The position numbers were made by a program, and so were the translations under genes. Positions 54,427 to 63,754 of a stretch of DNA of 64,000 bases are shown here, one piece after another. Position 1 is the first letter of the stretch. Every line of letters starts with the position of its first letter. Source of the DNA: Planctomycetota bacterium. GTDB taxonomy: Bacteria; Planctomycetota; Planctomycetia; Pirellulales; Lacipirellulaceae. The stretch lies in the NCBI GenBank assembly GCA_029781135.1, contig JAKOXH010000037.1, forward strand, positions 1 to 64,000, read 5' to 3'. The notes under the pieces are model-generated. The model saw nothing but the letters and a program-made list of their open reading frames with translations, did no database searches and had not been told where the DNA came from.

Positions 54427-55299
54427 TTACGCGGCCGCGTGGGCTGGGGTTCGGTCGTCGAGCGCCACGACGGAGATTTTGTGCTGGGCCGCGAACTGGC
54501 GAAATTCGTCGTCGTCGAGCAGAATCGTGCGATTGCCCTCGACCGCCAGCACATTGGCTCCAGCGGCAACCATGGTGCGGAGGGTGCGCAGGCCGACGGT
54601 CGGCACGTCAAACCGCATATCTTGCTGCGGTTTCGCGACCTTCACCACGGTAAACCCACGCCGCCGGCACAACTCGCCGGCCCGCTGGATGCAGGCGTCG
54701 GTACCCTCGACGGCTTCGACGGCGAGCACCGCCTTATCTTTCACGCAAATGCTTTGGCCGATATCGAGGCCGCCCATGAGTTTGGCGATTTCCCAACCAA
54801 ACTCAATATCCGCCTGCTGATTGTCGGAGGGCGGTCGCCCGGCGACGAGCCCTGGTTTTACGAGCAACTCCGGCGCGAAGTCGGTGGCGGGGTGAAAGGT
54901 AATCCCGTCTGCCGCAAAGGCGTTCGTCAGTGCGCCGAGCAACGTATCGTCTTTGTTATCGCGCTGATGGGTGATTAAGTAATGGTAAAACGTCTTAATG
55001 AATTTCCAATCGGGGACGTGCCGCATCCACACACGCGGTTGATAGATGAGCGACTTGGGAAACTTACCGGCCATGGTCGCTTGTTGCACATGGCAATTGT
55101 TGAAGTAGCGAATGGCCCGGCCCAAACTGCACCAGCCGAACCAGCGGAAGTCCTGGCAGATGTCGCGAAGGGCGGGATCGGCGAGGTCGGCCACGGCAAT
55201 GCAACTGACGTGGTAATCCTGCCGGCGCAGAGCTTCGGCAACGACGACAGGGTAGCGTCCCCAGGCGGCCAGCAACCCGATACGCTTGTTCGTGCTCAT
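54427..55299 (-). CDS. lpxI: UDP-2,3-diacylglucosamine pyrophosphatase LpxI
   Basis: LpxI hydrolyses UDP-2,3-diacylglucosamine in lipid A synthesis (the alternative to LpxH). 290 residues: MSTNKRIGLLAAWGRYPVVV, LGRAIRYFNNCHVQQATMAG, FWADGITFHPATDF-like and LVAGRPPSDNQQADIEFGWE, then VEAVEGTDACIQRAGEL are the LpxI family pattern (DUF1009). Its ATG overlaps the lpxD stop by 4 bp, showing an operon. The pair argues that this planctomycete makes lipid A. Confidence 0.92.
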   Translation of the reverse strand: MSTNKRIGLLAAWGRYPVVVAEALRRQDYHVSCIAVADLADPALRDICQDFRWFGWCSLGRAIRYFNNCHVQQATMAGKFPKSLIYQPRVWMRHVPDWKFIKTFYHYLITHQRDNKDDTLLGALTNAFAADGITFHPATDFAPELLVKPGLVAGRPPSDNQQADIEFGWEIAKLMGGLDIGQSICVKDKAVLAVEAVEGTDACIQRAGELCRRRGFTVVKVAKPQQDMRFDVPTVGLRTLRTMVAAGANVLAVEGNRTILLDDDEFRQFAAQHKISVVALDDRTPAHAAA

Positions 55300-56396
55300 G
55301 CCGCTTGTTCCGTTCCGCGAGTATCCGTCGGGCCACCGGCCGCCTTTTGCAGGTTCGTCACGGCACGGCGCAGGTCTTTGAATTCGTGCCGCATTTCCGG
55401 CAATTTGGCGAGCGCCGCTTGTTTCAACTTTTGATCGCGCTCGGGCGTGGCGGGGATCCCCATCATGATCGAGCCATCCGGCACATCATTGACGATGCCC
55501 GCCATGGCGCTGAGCCGTGCGCCGGTGCCGATGTGAACGTGGTCGCGTAGGCCAGCTTGACCGCCAATCACCACATAATCACCTGTGCTCGAGCTGCCAG
55601 CGATGCCGACCTGGGCACAAATAAGATTGTGCTTGCCAATGCGGCAGTTGTGGGCGATTTGAACCTGGTTGTCGATTTTGGTGCCGTCGCCGATGGTGGT
55701 TGGTCCGTAGGTGCCGCGATCGATCGTCGTGCAAGCGCCGATTTCGACGTCGCTGCCAATGCGAACGTAGCCGAGTTGCGCGGAGAGTACGTGCTTGCCG
55801 TTGACGTGTGAATAGCCGAAACCGTTGGCGCCGATGGTGGCATTGCCGTGGATCATGGAGCGGTCGCCGACGATCGTGTTTTCGTAAAGCACGGCGCCGG
55901 GACCAATGGTGACATTGCGGCCGATTTCGCAGCCGGCCAGAATTTGTGCACCGGGGAGAATCGTGGTGTTGTCGCCGATGAGGCAATCATCGCCAATCGT
56001 GGCGCCGGGGTGAATGTTTACATTTTGTCCCCAGCGTGCGCTGGGGCTGATGATCGCCCGGGGACTGATGCCGATTTCGGCCCGTTCGCGTTGGGGGCGG
56101 AAGTATTGCACGATCGTGGCGAAGGCGGCGTGCACGTCGGCGACGACGATCGCCGCAATTTGGTTCGCCGTAAGGTCGGCGGGGAAGTCGGCAGCGACCT
56201 TGGTGCTCATGACGACGGCGGCAGCTGAAGTTGAACTCAACTCTTTAAGGCGGTCGAGATGATCGGCAAGTGTGATTTCACCTTCCGTCACTTCGCCGAG
56301 GACGGCCGCGCCGTGGATCGTAAGCTGAGGATCGCCTTGGATGTGGCCGCCGACGAGATCGGCCAGTTGTTCGAGAGTTGTGGATCGGGTGTGCAT
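55296..56396 (-). CDS. lpxD: UDP-3-O-acylglucosamine N-acyltransferase LpxD
   Basis: LpxD adds the second acyl chain of lipid A. The preferred start is ATG 56396 (MHTRSTTLEQLADLVGGHIQ). An N-terminal uridine-binding domain (about 5-100) is followed by left-handed hexapeptide repeats (ARWGQNVNIHPGATIGDDCL, NATIGANGFGYSHVNGKHV) with the catalytic His in QIAHNCRIGKHNLICAQVGI. Overlaps lpxI by 4 bp. Length 366 is normal. Confidence 0.95.
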   Translation of the reverse strand: MHTRSTTLEQLADLVGGHIQGDPQLTIHGAAVLGEVTEGEITLADHLDRLKELSSTSAAAVVMSTKVAADFPADLTANQIAAIVVADVHAAFATIVQYFRPQRERAEIGISPRAIISPSARWGQNVNIHPGATIGDDCLIGDNTTILPGAQILAGCEIGRNVTIGPGAVLYENTIVGDRSMIHGNATIGANGFGYSHVNGKHVLSAQLGYVRIGSDVEIGACTTIDRGTYGPTTIGDGTKIDNQVQIAHNCRIGKHNLICAQVGIAGSSSTGDYVVIGGQAGLRDHVHIGTGARLSAMAGIVNDVPDGSIMMGIPATPERDQKLKQAALAKLPEMRHEFKDLRRAVTNLQKAAGGPTDTRGTEQAA

Positions 56397-56858
56397 CGGA
56401 ACTGATCTCAACAGAGGTAGCTAGCATGTGGGCCGAGATAGTAGAAGGGCGGCCTGATTTTGGGTCGGAATAGTACCGTGGGGGCGAAAATTGGGCAAGA
56501 TCAGCCAATGGTGACCCGATCGCCGCTGCAGAACGGCGCAACTCGCGAAATCCGCGGCGTTTGGCAACATGCAATGCAGAACGAGGTTAATCTGTTGCGC
56601 CGCCAAATTCTACGAAGAACTTTGGCCGCGCGGGATTGCGCTGGATGGCCGAAAAAGAGAATTCGAGCGCAAGGCCCGGGCAGAAAAATGCACTGGCCGA
56701 TCTAGTCGCACCCGACGCACCGCAGCGGTTTGCATGTCGATACTTGGCCAATCAAGGCCGAACCCATGGCAAAGCCGGTGACGGACAAGTATCGGTGTCA
56801 CCCAGGGTGGGTTCTCCTTCCGCGGGGAACTCACCCTGGCATAAGGGTTGAAAGCCGC
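56397..56858. other. 462-bp region upstream of lpxD
   Basis: No gene. A hairpin CCAGGGTG (56802-56809) with CACCCTGG (56832-56839) lies near the stop of the PEP-CTERM gene and could be its terminator on the minus strand, though without a T tract. A 12-bp CGGACAAGTATC (56782-56793) also occurs at 57952. Confidence 0.4.
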
Positions 56859-57434
56859 TCACTTACTGGATTTGGCAATGACTCGTCGGCTACATACACC
56901 GATGCCTGCCAACGCGATCAGCGCGAGCGTCGTTGGCTCAGGAATTTCACCATCGGAAAACACCTGGATCATATTTGGTGCGACGGGAAACGCTCCTGGA
57001 ATCCCAAACAAATCGCCGACGTTGATTGGCTGGCCGGATTCGGTAAAGGTTCCCAGCGGTGGAAGTGTGGCGATATCTTGGGGAGGGTTAGGCGACATGC
57101 CGTCCGACCAAAAATGGAGGCTCGCGCCGGTGACACTGTAAAGGTAATCGCTTGGTTCGCCAGTCGGCTCAAGGAACTTTACGACGCCCGGTCGCACTAG
57201 TACGTCGCGTAGTGGAATCGAGACGAGTTCGGGCGTTTCCGTGTTATTCGGCTGCTCAAAAACATCCCAGCGGGTCTGCGGAGCCGGGTTGTTCGGGGTG
57301 GCGGTCAGGGCCGGGTCGACGAACACCCAATCAGAGAGGGTACCCTGCGCGAGACCATTCCCAGCGCACGCCAGCACCAGCGCGGCTGGCAGCGACAACA
57401 AGGCAAGAGTCCTGCATTTTCTCGAGGCGTTCAT
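56859..57434 (-). CDS. PEP-CTERM secreted protein
   Basis: The preferred start is ATG 57434 with GGAG upstream (MNASRKCRTLALLSLPAALV); the frame is open to 57494. Signal peptide ends near GNGLAQ. The C-terminus EIPEPTTLALIALAGIGVCS, RRVIAKSSK is a PEP-CTERM signal. The body has no recognised domain. The CGGACAAGTATC direct repeats lie on both sides (56782 and 57952). Confidence 0.85.
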   Translation of the reverse strand: MNASRKCRTLALLSLPAALVLACAGNGLAQGTLSDWVFVDPALTATPNNPAPQTRWDVFEQPNNTETPELVSIPLRDVLVRPGVVKFLEPTGEPSDYLYSVTGASLHFWSDGMSPNPPQDIATLPPLGTFTESGQPINVGDLFGIPGAFPVAPNMIQVFSDGEIPEPTTLALIALAGIGVCSRRVIAKSSK

Positions 57435-58186
57435 TAGAAGCACTCCTTCCGAAATGGGGTTAAGATACGGCCAAACGGGCGGTATCGCCGTCAACGTAAC
57501 AACTCCGCGGATGCGGCGTCAAGCACTTTTCGGAAGAATTGTCAAGTTCGAAATCGTGCGATCGTCGTGGTCCGTAACGTGCGAGACTCTTTCATGCACC
57601 CCACTTCTTGCGGAACCGATGACGCAACCTGAACAGGACACGGGATTTGCGCGGGAGGCTGGCCGAGCTAGGCGGGCTGACGGTTCGGTTCAGATCATAC
57701 CACGAGCATTCGAGTCTTACGCGGGAATAGCGGGTGACTTGCGGGCGAGTTGGGTGCGAGGTTGGGAGACCATTACAACACAGGTTCCCTTTTGTGCTAT
57801 TCAAACGAAGAACCAGAGTCCTATGGCAACGACCGTGGTCGAGATGAACATGGTGCGGAGGCAGAAACGCCAACTCATCCAAGGTGCTATGACGCCGATT
57901 CCAAAAATTGCAGACATAAGCACTATTGGGGGCTATTGGCAGAGTCGAATGCGGACAAGTATCAGTGCCGCACGCGCTCCGCTTCGCGTCTAAACGGGCG
58001 AGTGTTGTCGATTCAACCAATCGTGGGAAGGTCCTGTCCGGTAGACGGGACCGACTAAGGAACGGCCGGCATTTGGCTCCCTGGTAAACAATCGATTGGC
58101 CGACTAGCATGGATGGACTAATTTTCCTCGCTTTCAGCCGTCCCTATCCGGCGGTTTGATGTTCTTTTTTGTGGAAGCCATTGAAT
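57435..58186. other. 752-bp region before hisI, nothing recognised
   Basis: The minus-strand frame 57592-58110 is motif-free and composition-like shadow. The right copy of the CGGACAAGTATC direct repeat is at 57952-57963. Confidence 0.4.
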
Positions 58187-58594
58187 ATGGGGACCATTGC
58201 TGTGACTGACTCGACTGCGCAAGGGCCAGACTTTTCGAAGTGTGGCGGCATGTTGCCCACGATCGCCCAGGATGCCGATACGGGCGACGTGCTGATGCTG
58301 GCTTACATGAATGCCGCGAGCTACGCCAAGACGCTCGAGACAGGTCAGGCCGTGTACTTCAGCCGCAGCCGCAATAAGCTGTGGCACAAGGGTGAAGAGA
58401 GCGGCAACGTGCAGCATGTGGAGGCGATTTTCGTCGATTGCGATGCGGACACGATTCTCCTCAAAGTCAAGCAAGATGGCGGCGCCGCCTGCCACGAGGG
58501 GTATAAAAGCTGCTTCTTCCGCCAAGTTACTGCCGCGGGATTGGAAACGCGCGGCGAACGCGTTTTCGATCCGAAAAAGGTGTATGGCAAGTAG
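58187..58594 (+). CDS. hisI: phosphoribosyl-AMP cyclohydrolase HisI
   Basis: HisI opens the purine ring of phosphoribosyl-AMP, the third histidine step. The preferred start is ATG 58187 ([20 protein letters not shown]). Motifs [57 protein letters not shown] and [17 protein letters not shown] with the zinc-binding Cys and His. It is a stand-alone HisI (no HisE fusion); hisE is near 13 kb. A hisG (copy 2) follows 60 bp downstream. Confidence 0.95.
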   Translation: MGTIAVTDSTAQGPDFSKCGGMLPTIAQDADTGDVLMLAYMNAASYAKTLETGQAVYFSRSRNKLWHKGEESGNVQHVEAIFVDCDADTILLKVKQDGGAACHEGYKSCFFRQVTAAGLETRGERVFDPKKVYGK

Positions 58595-58654
58595 CCTTGC
58601 TTCGTGACCGTTTAACAAGCTGTCCGGCCTTTCAACGACAACTAAATCCCCTGG

Positions 58655-59536
58655 ATGGTCATGTCTCAGATTCTTCAACTCGGCATTCCCGCTGGCAGCT
58701 TGCAAGAGGCGACTGCCGAATTGTTCCAACGTGCCGGTTATCGGATTACGTTCCGATCGCGGAGTTATGTTCCGCTCGTGGATGACGAGGAAATTGAATG
58801 CCTGTTGATCCGCGCACAAGAGATGGCGCGCTACGTCGAAAGTGGAATTCTCGATGTTGGTCTGACCGGTAAGGATTGGATCATGGAAACCGGTGCCGAC
58901 GTGCAGGAAGTTACGGAACTGGTTTTTTCGAAGGTGAGCCGCGGGCCGGTGCGGTGGGTGCTGTGTGTTCCCGAGAATTCACCGGTGCAAAGCGTCAAAG
59001 ACCTGCAGGGCAAGCGGATTGCTACTGAGGCCGTTGGCCTCACCCAACGGTACCTCGCCAAGCATGGCGTGACGGCGAAGGTGGAATTCAGTTGGGGTGC
59101 GACGGAAGTGAAACCACCCAAGCTAGCCGACGCGATCGTGGAAGTTACGGAAACGGGCAACTCCCTCCGCGCGAATAACCTGCGGATCGTCGATGAACTG
59201 CTACAGAGTACGCCGCGACTCATCGCCAACAAACAGGCATACCAGGACCTGTGGAAGAGGCAGAAGATTGACGACATCGCTCTCTTGCTGCGTGGGGCGA
59301 TTGCGGCCGAGCGCAAGGCCGGCCTCATGATGAATGTGCCGCGCGAATGCCTGGCCAATGTATTGGCTCTGCTGCCGGCGCTGCACAAGCCGACTGTTTC
59401 CAGCCTGGCCGACGAAAACTGGGTCGATGTCATCACGATCGTCGATGAAGCGATTATCCGCCACGTGATTCCGAAGCTAAAGGCGGCGGGCGCGCGTGGG
59501 ATTGTCGAGTACCCGCTCAACAAGATCATTGAGTAA
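58655..59536 (+). CDS. hisG: ATP phosphoribosyltransferase HisG, long form (copy 2, divergent)
   Basis: A 293-residue second HisG. The start is ATG 58655 (in-frame ATG 58661 is possible). It reads [18 protein letters not shown]; other members of this HisG type that I know have GIPKGSLQEAT, so the Lys of the first motif is Ala here. [40 protein letters not shown] and the PRPP-binding part [20 protein letters not shown] are intact. A C-terminal regulatory-type domain is present ([20 protein letters not shown]). It clearly differs from copy 1 (13498) and pairs with hisI. Copy 1 pairs with hisE. Confidence 0.92.
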   Translation: MVMSQILQLGIPAGSLQEATAELFQRAGYRITFRSRSYVPLVDDEEIECLLIRAQEMARYVESGILDVGLTGKDWIMETGADVQEVTELVFSKVSRGPVRWVLCVPENSPVQSVKDLQGKRIATEAVGLTQRYLAKHGVTAKVEFSWGATEVKPPKLADAIVEVTETGNSLRANNLRIVDELLQSTPRLIANKQAYQDLWKRQKIDDIALLLRGAIAAERKAGLMMNVPRECLANVLALLPALHKPTVSSLADENWVDVITIVDEAIIRHVIPKLKAAGARGIVEYPLNKIIE

Positions 59537-59613
59537 TCGGGCCCAGTTTTGAGTTGAATTGGCCCAACGTTCGACCGTCACCCGCAGACATTTGGGCACA
59601 GGTTGTTCGTCGG

Positions 59614-60330
59614 TCACGTATCGGACGGCATTATCTCGCTTGCCAAGCGGTAGCCGATGCCCTGTTCGGTTAGCAGGTAGCGCGGTTGGGCCGGGTCGGC
59701 TTCGAGCTTGCGGCGCAGATTGGCCATGAACACCCGTAGGTAGTGCGTCTCTTGCACTTGGTCCGGTCCCCAGACTTCCTTGAGCAATTGGCGGTGCGTG
59801 AGCACTTTTCCGCAGTTGCGGATCAGCGTCGTCAGCAACTTGTACTCGATCGGCGTCAGGTGGATTTCGATATTGGCGACAAAGACTCTTCGCGCCGCCA
59901 AGTCGACTTTCAGGTCGCCGCGCTCGAACACGGTTGAACCGGTTTCGTCGCCCGATCGGCTGGCGTGGCGGAGGGCGACACGGACGCGAGCGAGCAACTC
60001 TCCGGTGCTGAAGGGTTTTGTAAGGTAGTCGTCGGCGCCATGATCGAGCGCGGCGATCTTTTGCTGGTCCTGATCGCGTGCCGAAAGAACGATGATCGGG
60101 GCCTGTAGCCATTCGCGAAGTCGTTGGATTAGTTCTTGGCCATCCATATCGGGCAGGCCGAGGTCGAGAATGACTAGTTCCGGCGGACTCTGCGTGGCGT
60201 GCCGAATGGCCTGCTGAGCCGAGTCGCTTTCGTCGATTACGTAACCAGCGGCTGTGAGGGCATTGCTTAAGAGCTTCCGGATGGGAAGTTCATCTTCGAC
60301 GAGCAACACGCGTGGCGAGTCGGCAGGCAT
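59614..60330 (-). CDS. kdpE: KdpE response regulator
   Basis: 238 residues. Receiver at 1-120 (LLVEDELPIRKLLSNALTAA, VILDLGLPDMDGQELI phospho-Asp site, DDYLTKPFSTGEL), and a winged-helix DNA-binding domain at about 135-235 (IHLTPIEYKLLTTLIRNCGK, ETHYLRVFMANLRRKLEADP, GIGYRL). It is the KdpD partner that switches on potassium transport under K limitation. It follows kdpD by 3 bp in the operon and ends the kdp cluster. Confidence 0.94.
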   Translation of the reverse strand: MPADSPRVLLVEDELPIRKLLSNALTAAGYVIDESDSAQQAIRHATQSPPELVILDLGLPDMDGQELIQRLREWLQAPIIVLSARDQDQQKIAALDHGADDYLTKPFSTGELLARVRVALRHASRSGDETGSTVFERGDLKVDLAARRVFVANIEIHLTPIEYKLLTTLIRNCGKVLTHRQLLKEVWGPDQVQETHYLRVFMANLRRKLEADPAQPRYLLTEQGIGYRLASEIMPSDT

Positions 60331-60333
60331 GAA

Positions 60334-63039
60334 TTAGGCGACGGTTGTGGCGAGGGATGGCTCTGTTTCAATTTGGGGCGGCGCCTCGAGGCAAGGCAGG
60401 GAGACGATGAATTCGGCGCCACCTTGGGGACGATTGGCCGCGGTGATTTTTCCGCCATGCGATTCGACGATCGCCTGGCAGATGGCGAGTCCCAGGCCGA
60501 CCCCACGGCGGCCATCGGGGGCGACGGTGGCGCCGCGGAAGAACTTATCGAAGACTTTGCGCTCAGTTCCGGCGGGGAGCCCGGGGCCGTTGTCGGCCAC
60601 ATGGATTTTTGCTTGTTTATCCTGGGCGATGGCGGAAATTTCAATATCACTGCCGGCGGGGGTGTAGCGTGACGCGTTTTCCAAGAGATTCACCAGCACT
60701 TGTTCCATCAAGAACCCATCGATTTTCAGTAGCGGGAAGTTGGCCGGGATAAGAACTCGGATGTGATGTTCGCTCAACTCTCGTTTGGCCGAGTTGAGGG
60801 CCACGCCGACGATCTCTTCGAGCACATGCCATTGCCGGTTCAGGACGACGGCTCCGGAGTCGAGACGAGCCATGTCGAGGAGGTTTTCAACTAATCGGGT
60901 GAGCCGGCGCGATTCGTCGACAATCGTTTCCAGCGCTGCGGAACTGTCGGTTGACACGTTTTCAAGTAGTGCCGAGGCGGTACCGGCGATTGTGGCCAGC
61001 GGCGTGCGCAGATCGTGCGAGACGGAGCTCAGGAGGGAATTGCGAAGTTGTTCGGCCTGGATTTGGAGCTGTGCTTCATGGGCCTGTAGCACCGAGCGAT
61101 CGCGTTCGAGCGAAAGCGCGATGAGACTTCCACAGGTTTCGAGGAGTCGAACTTGTTCCGGATCGAGAATTCGGCCGGAGTCCTTCTTTGCCACGCCCAA
61201 GGCGCCCATTATTTGCTGCGACCCCGTGAGGGGGACAAATAACGCGGTGGCATTTGGTAGTGTGTCGGTGCCATAACCGGCCGTTTTATCGTTGTTCGCG
61301 ACCCATTGGGCCACTACTTCATTGATGGGTTGTTGGGCAATGGCGGTTCGCTCGCCATAGCGAAGTGAGAGTTCTGTCGACGTATCGCGCAAGAAGAGCA
61401 CCACTTCCCCGCCGAAAATCTCTTCGAGCTGCCGGCCGGCGGTTCGCACGAGGAAATCGGAACCGGCTAATTCGCTCAATTGACGAGTCATGCGGAATAG
61501 ACTCGCAGTGTGGCGCTCTTGTTGTTGCGAGGTGCGCAGCTGCGCCTGCAAGCGAGCCGTTAACTCGCTAATCAAAAGGCTAATTCCGAGCATGACGGCG
61601 AACGTGATCAGATATTCGGAATCGCCTACCGCCAGAGTCAGGCGCGGAGGCACGAAGAAGAAATCAAACACGAGCACACTGACGACGGCCGCGGCAACTG
61701 ACAGCTTGCGTCCCAATTTTGCCGCAATGAAGGCAACGCCTGCCAGAAAGATCATGATTACGTTAACATCAGCCAGCCCCAACGCATGTGAGATCCATCC
61801 GGCAACCGTGCAAAGCGACACCACGCCGGTTGCCTTCAAATAGTCCTTCCCGTGGGCAATTTGCGGTACCAATGGATAATGCCGTGGCCGCGTGGCTTCA
61901 CCTTCACCCGAAACTATGTAAACGTCGATGTCGCCGCATTTCTTCAAAAGTTGATCGACGATGGTGCTGTTCAGCCAGCGTTTCCAGAACGGTTGAGCGG
62001 TCTTGCCCGCGACGATTTTGCTGACATTTCCGCGGCGTGCGAATTCCAGTAGCGTATCGGCGACGTTGTTGCCCACCAACGTCTTTGTTTCGGCTCCCAA
62101 CTGTTCGGCCAACCGCAGATTGAGGGCCGTACGTTCCTTATCGGTTTTCGAATGGAGCCCGTCGGTTCCGGTATCGACGGCGACTGCCAGCCATTGGGCA
62201 TTCATCGAACTAGCGAGCCGCTTGGTAGCGCGGACGATGCGCGCACTGGTCGGACTCGGGCCAACACAAACGAGAAGTCGTTCGGAAGTGAGCCAGGGCG
62301 CGGCGGCCTCACGTTCTTGTCGCGCCAGTTCGACATCGCGTTGCACGCGATTTGCCGCTTGACGCAAGGAAAGTTCACGCAGCGCGACCAGGTTGCTTTT
62401 TTGGAAGAAGTTCTTGAGGGCCTGCTCAGCCTGGGCCGGAATATACACCTTGCCCGCCGCCAGCCGAGCCATGAGATCATCAGGGGTAATATCGACGAGC
62501 CCAATTTCGTCGGCTTGCTCGACGATGGTGTCGGGAAGCGTCTCCTTGACGGCGACGCCGGTGATTTGGGCAATAACATCGTTGAGACTTTCCACGTGTT
62601 GGACATTGAGCGTGGTCCACACATTGATGCCTGCCGCCAGCAACTCTTCGACGTCCTGCCAGCGCTTGGGATGCCGCATGCCGGGTGCGTTCGTGTGGGC
62701 GAGTTCGTCGACGAGAATGAGCGTTGGTTTGCGCGTGATCGCCGCGTCGAGGTCGAACTCGCGCAACGTGGCCCCGCGATACGCGATACTAAGCGTCGGA
62801 AGCGATTCCAGTCCGCGAAGAAGCGCCTCGGTTTCTGGTCGACCATGCGGCTCCACGTAGCCAACAACGATTTCGGTACCGGTCGCGCGCTCCAATTGAG
62901 CCGCGCTCAGCATGGCGTAGGTTTTGCCGACGCCAGCCGCATAGCCGAAGAATATTTTCAGCTTACCGCGGTTCGCTCGACTTTCTTCGTCGTGCACGCG
63001 GGCGAGCAATACATCGGGATTTGGCCGCTGCTCGTTCAT
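60334..63039 (-). CDS. kdpD: KdpD sensor histidine kinase
   Basis: 901 residues. The N-terminal KdpD domain has Walker A GYAAGVGKTYAML and Walker B ILVDELAHTNAPGMRHPKRW, and QHVESLNDVIAQITG. Residues about 240-370 are a universal-stress-like part (VCVGPSPTSARIVRATKRLA). Four transmembrane helices are at about 405-500. A GAF-like sensor follows (about 520-660), then HisKA (LLSSVSHDLRTPLATIAGTA) and HATPase (ADNGPGLPAGTERKVF, GVGLGLAICQAIVESHGGKI). Normal length for KdpD. Its start is about 135 bp after kdpC. Confidence 0.96.
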   Translation of the reverse strand: MNEQRPNPDVLLARVHDEESRANRGKLKIFFGYAAGVGKTYAMLSAAQLERATGTEIVVGYVEPHGRPETEALLRGLESLPTLSIAYRGATLREFDLDAAITRKPTLILVDELAHTNAPGMRHPKRWQDVEELLAAGINVWTTLNVQHVESLNDVIAQITGVAVKETLPDTIVEQADEIGLVDITPDDLMARLAAGKVYIPAQAEQALKNFFQKSNLVALRELSLRQAANRVQRDVELARQEREAAAPWLTSERLLVCVGPSPTSARIVRATKRLASSMNAQWLAVAVDTGTDGLHSKTDKERTALNLRLAEQLGAETKTLVGNNVADTLLEFARRGNVSKIVAGKTAQPFWKRWLNSTIVDQLLKKCGDIDVYIVSGEGEATRPRHYPLVPQIAHGKDYLKATGVVSLCTVAGWISHALGLADVNVIMIFLAGVAFIAAKLGRKLSVAAAVVSVLVFDFFFVPPRLTLAVGDSEYLITFAVMLGISLLISELTARLQAQLRTSQQQERHTASLFRMTRQLSELAGSDFLVRTAGRQLEEIFGGEVVLFLRDTSTELSLRYGERTAIAQQPINEVVAQWVANNDKTAGYGTDTLPNATALFVPLTGSQQIMGALGVAKKDSGRILDPEQVRLLETCGSLIALSLERDRSVLQAHEAQLQIQAEQLRNSLLSSVSHDLRTPLATIAGTASALLENVSTDSSAALETIVDESRRLTRLVENLLDMARLDSGAVVLNRQWHVLEEIVGVALNSAKRELSEHHIRVLIPANFPLLKIDGFLMEQVLVNLLENASRYTPAGSDIEISAIAQDKQAKIHVADNGPGLPAGTERKVFDKFFRGATVAPDGRRGVGLGLAICQAIVESHGGKITAANRPQGGAEFIVSLPCLEAPPQIETEPSLATTVA

Positions 63040-63174
63040 GGATACTGTTTTTTGCTGCCTTCCTTATTGTAGTCTTCCCGCACGTCGTGGTAGACCCGGT
63101 CGTCGGCCGGAAAAGGGCACCGGGTCGGGACAGCCGCCCGATGAGCTGGCACCGTTTCAATCGGCCTTATTGCG

Positions 63175-63744
63175 TTACTTCAATGAATCGAGCGCCAGGT
63201 TTAACCGGAGCACATTGACGCGCGGTTCGCCCAGGACGCCGAACGTCCGGCCTTCGATGTGTTGGGTCACCAACTCGCGGACGCGGTGGGCATCGACTCC
63301 GCGGGCGCGCGCCACGCGATCGACCTGGTACAGCGCAGCGGCCGGGCTGATGTGCGGATCCAGACCGCTTCCGGAAGCTGTTACCAAGTCCACGGGCACG
63401 GGGCCGTGTTGCGTCGGATTCGCCTTGCGAACCGCGTCGGTTCGAGTGCGAACTGCGTCTAACTGAGCCGGATTCGTGGGCCCCAAGTTGCTGCCGGTTG
63501 AGGCGGCAGCGTTGTAGGCGGGTGATGTTGCCGACGGGCGTGGCCAAAAGTACTTGGCGTCGTCGAACTGCTGCCCAATCAAATCTGAACCCACGACACG
63601 TCCGTTGGCTTCGATCAAACTACCGTTGGCCTGGCGAGGGAAGATCAACTGCGCGACACCGGTCACGAGCAGGGGATACGCGACGCCAGTTACCAGTGAC
63701 AAGGCGAGGAACACGACAATCGTCGGTCGCAATAAGGAGAACAT
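63175..63744 (-). CDS. kdpC: KdpC subunit of the potassium-transporting ATPase
   Basis: 189 residues with one N-terminal membrane helix ([20 protein letters not shown]) and the KdpC signatures [39 protein letters not shown] and [20 protein letters not shown] and [20 protein letters not shown]. It stabilises the KdpFABC complex. It follows kdpB by 10 bp. Confidence 0.95.
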   Translation of the reverse strand: MFSLLRPTIVVFLALSLVTGVAYPLLVTGVAQLIFPRQANGSLIEANGRVVGSDLIGQQFDDAKYFWPRPSATSPAYNAAASTGSNLGPTNPAQLDAVRTRTDAVRKANPTQHGPVPVDLVTASGSGLDPHISPAAALYQVDRVARARGVDAHRVRELVTQHIEGRTFGVLGEPRVNVLRLNLALDSLK

Positions 63745-63754
63745 GGAACACCTC

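Noticed and set aside
57592-58110. 172-residue minus-strand frame before hisI
   Set aside because: No motif and shadow-like composition.
62152-63072. 306-residue plus-strand frame opposite kdpD
   Set aside because: Antisense shadow of the KdpD N-terminal domain.
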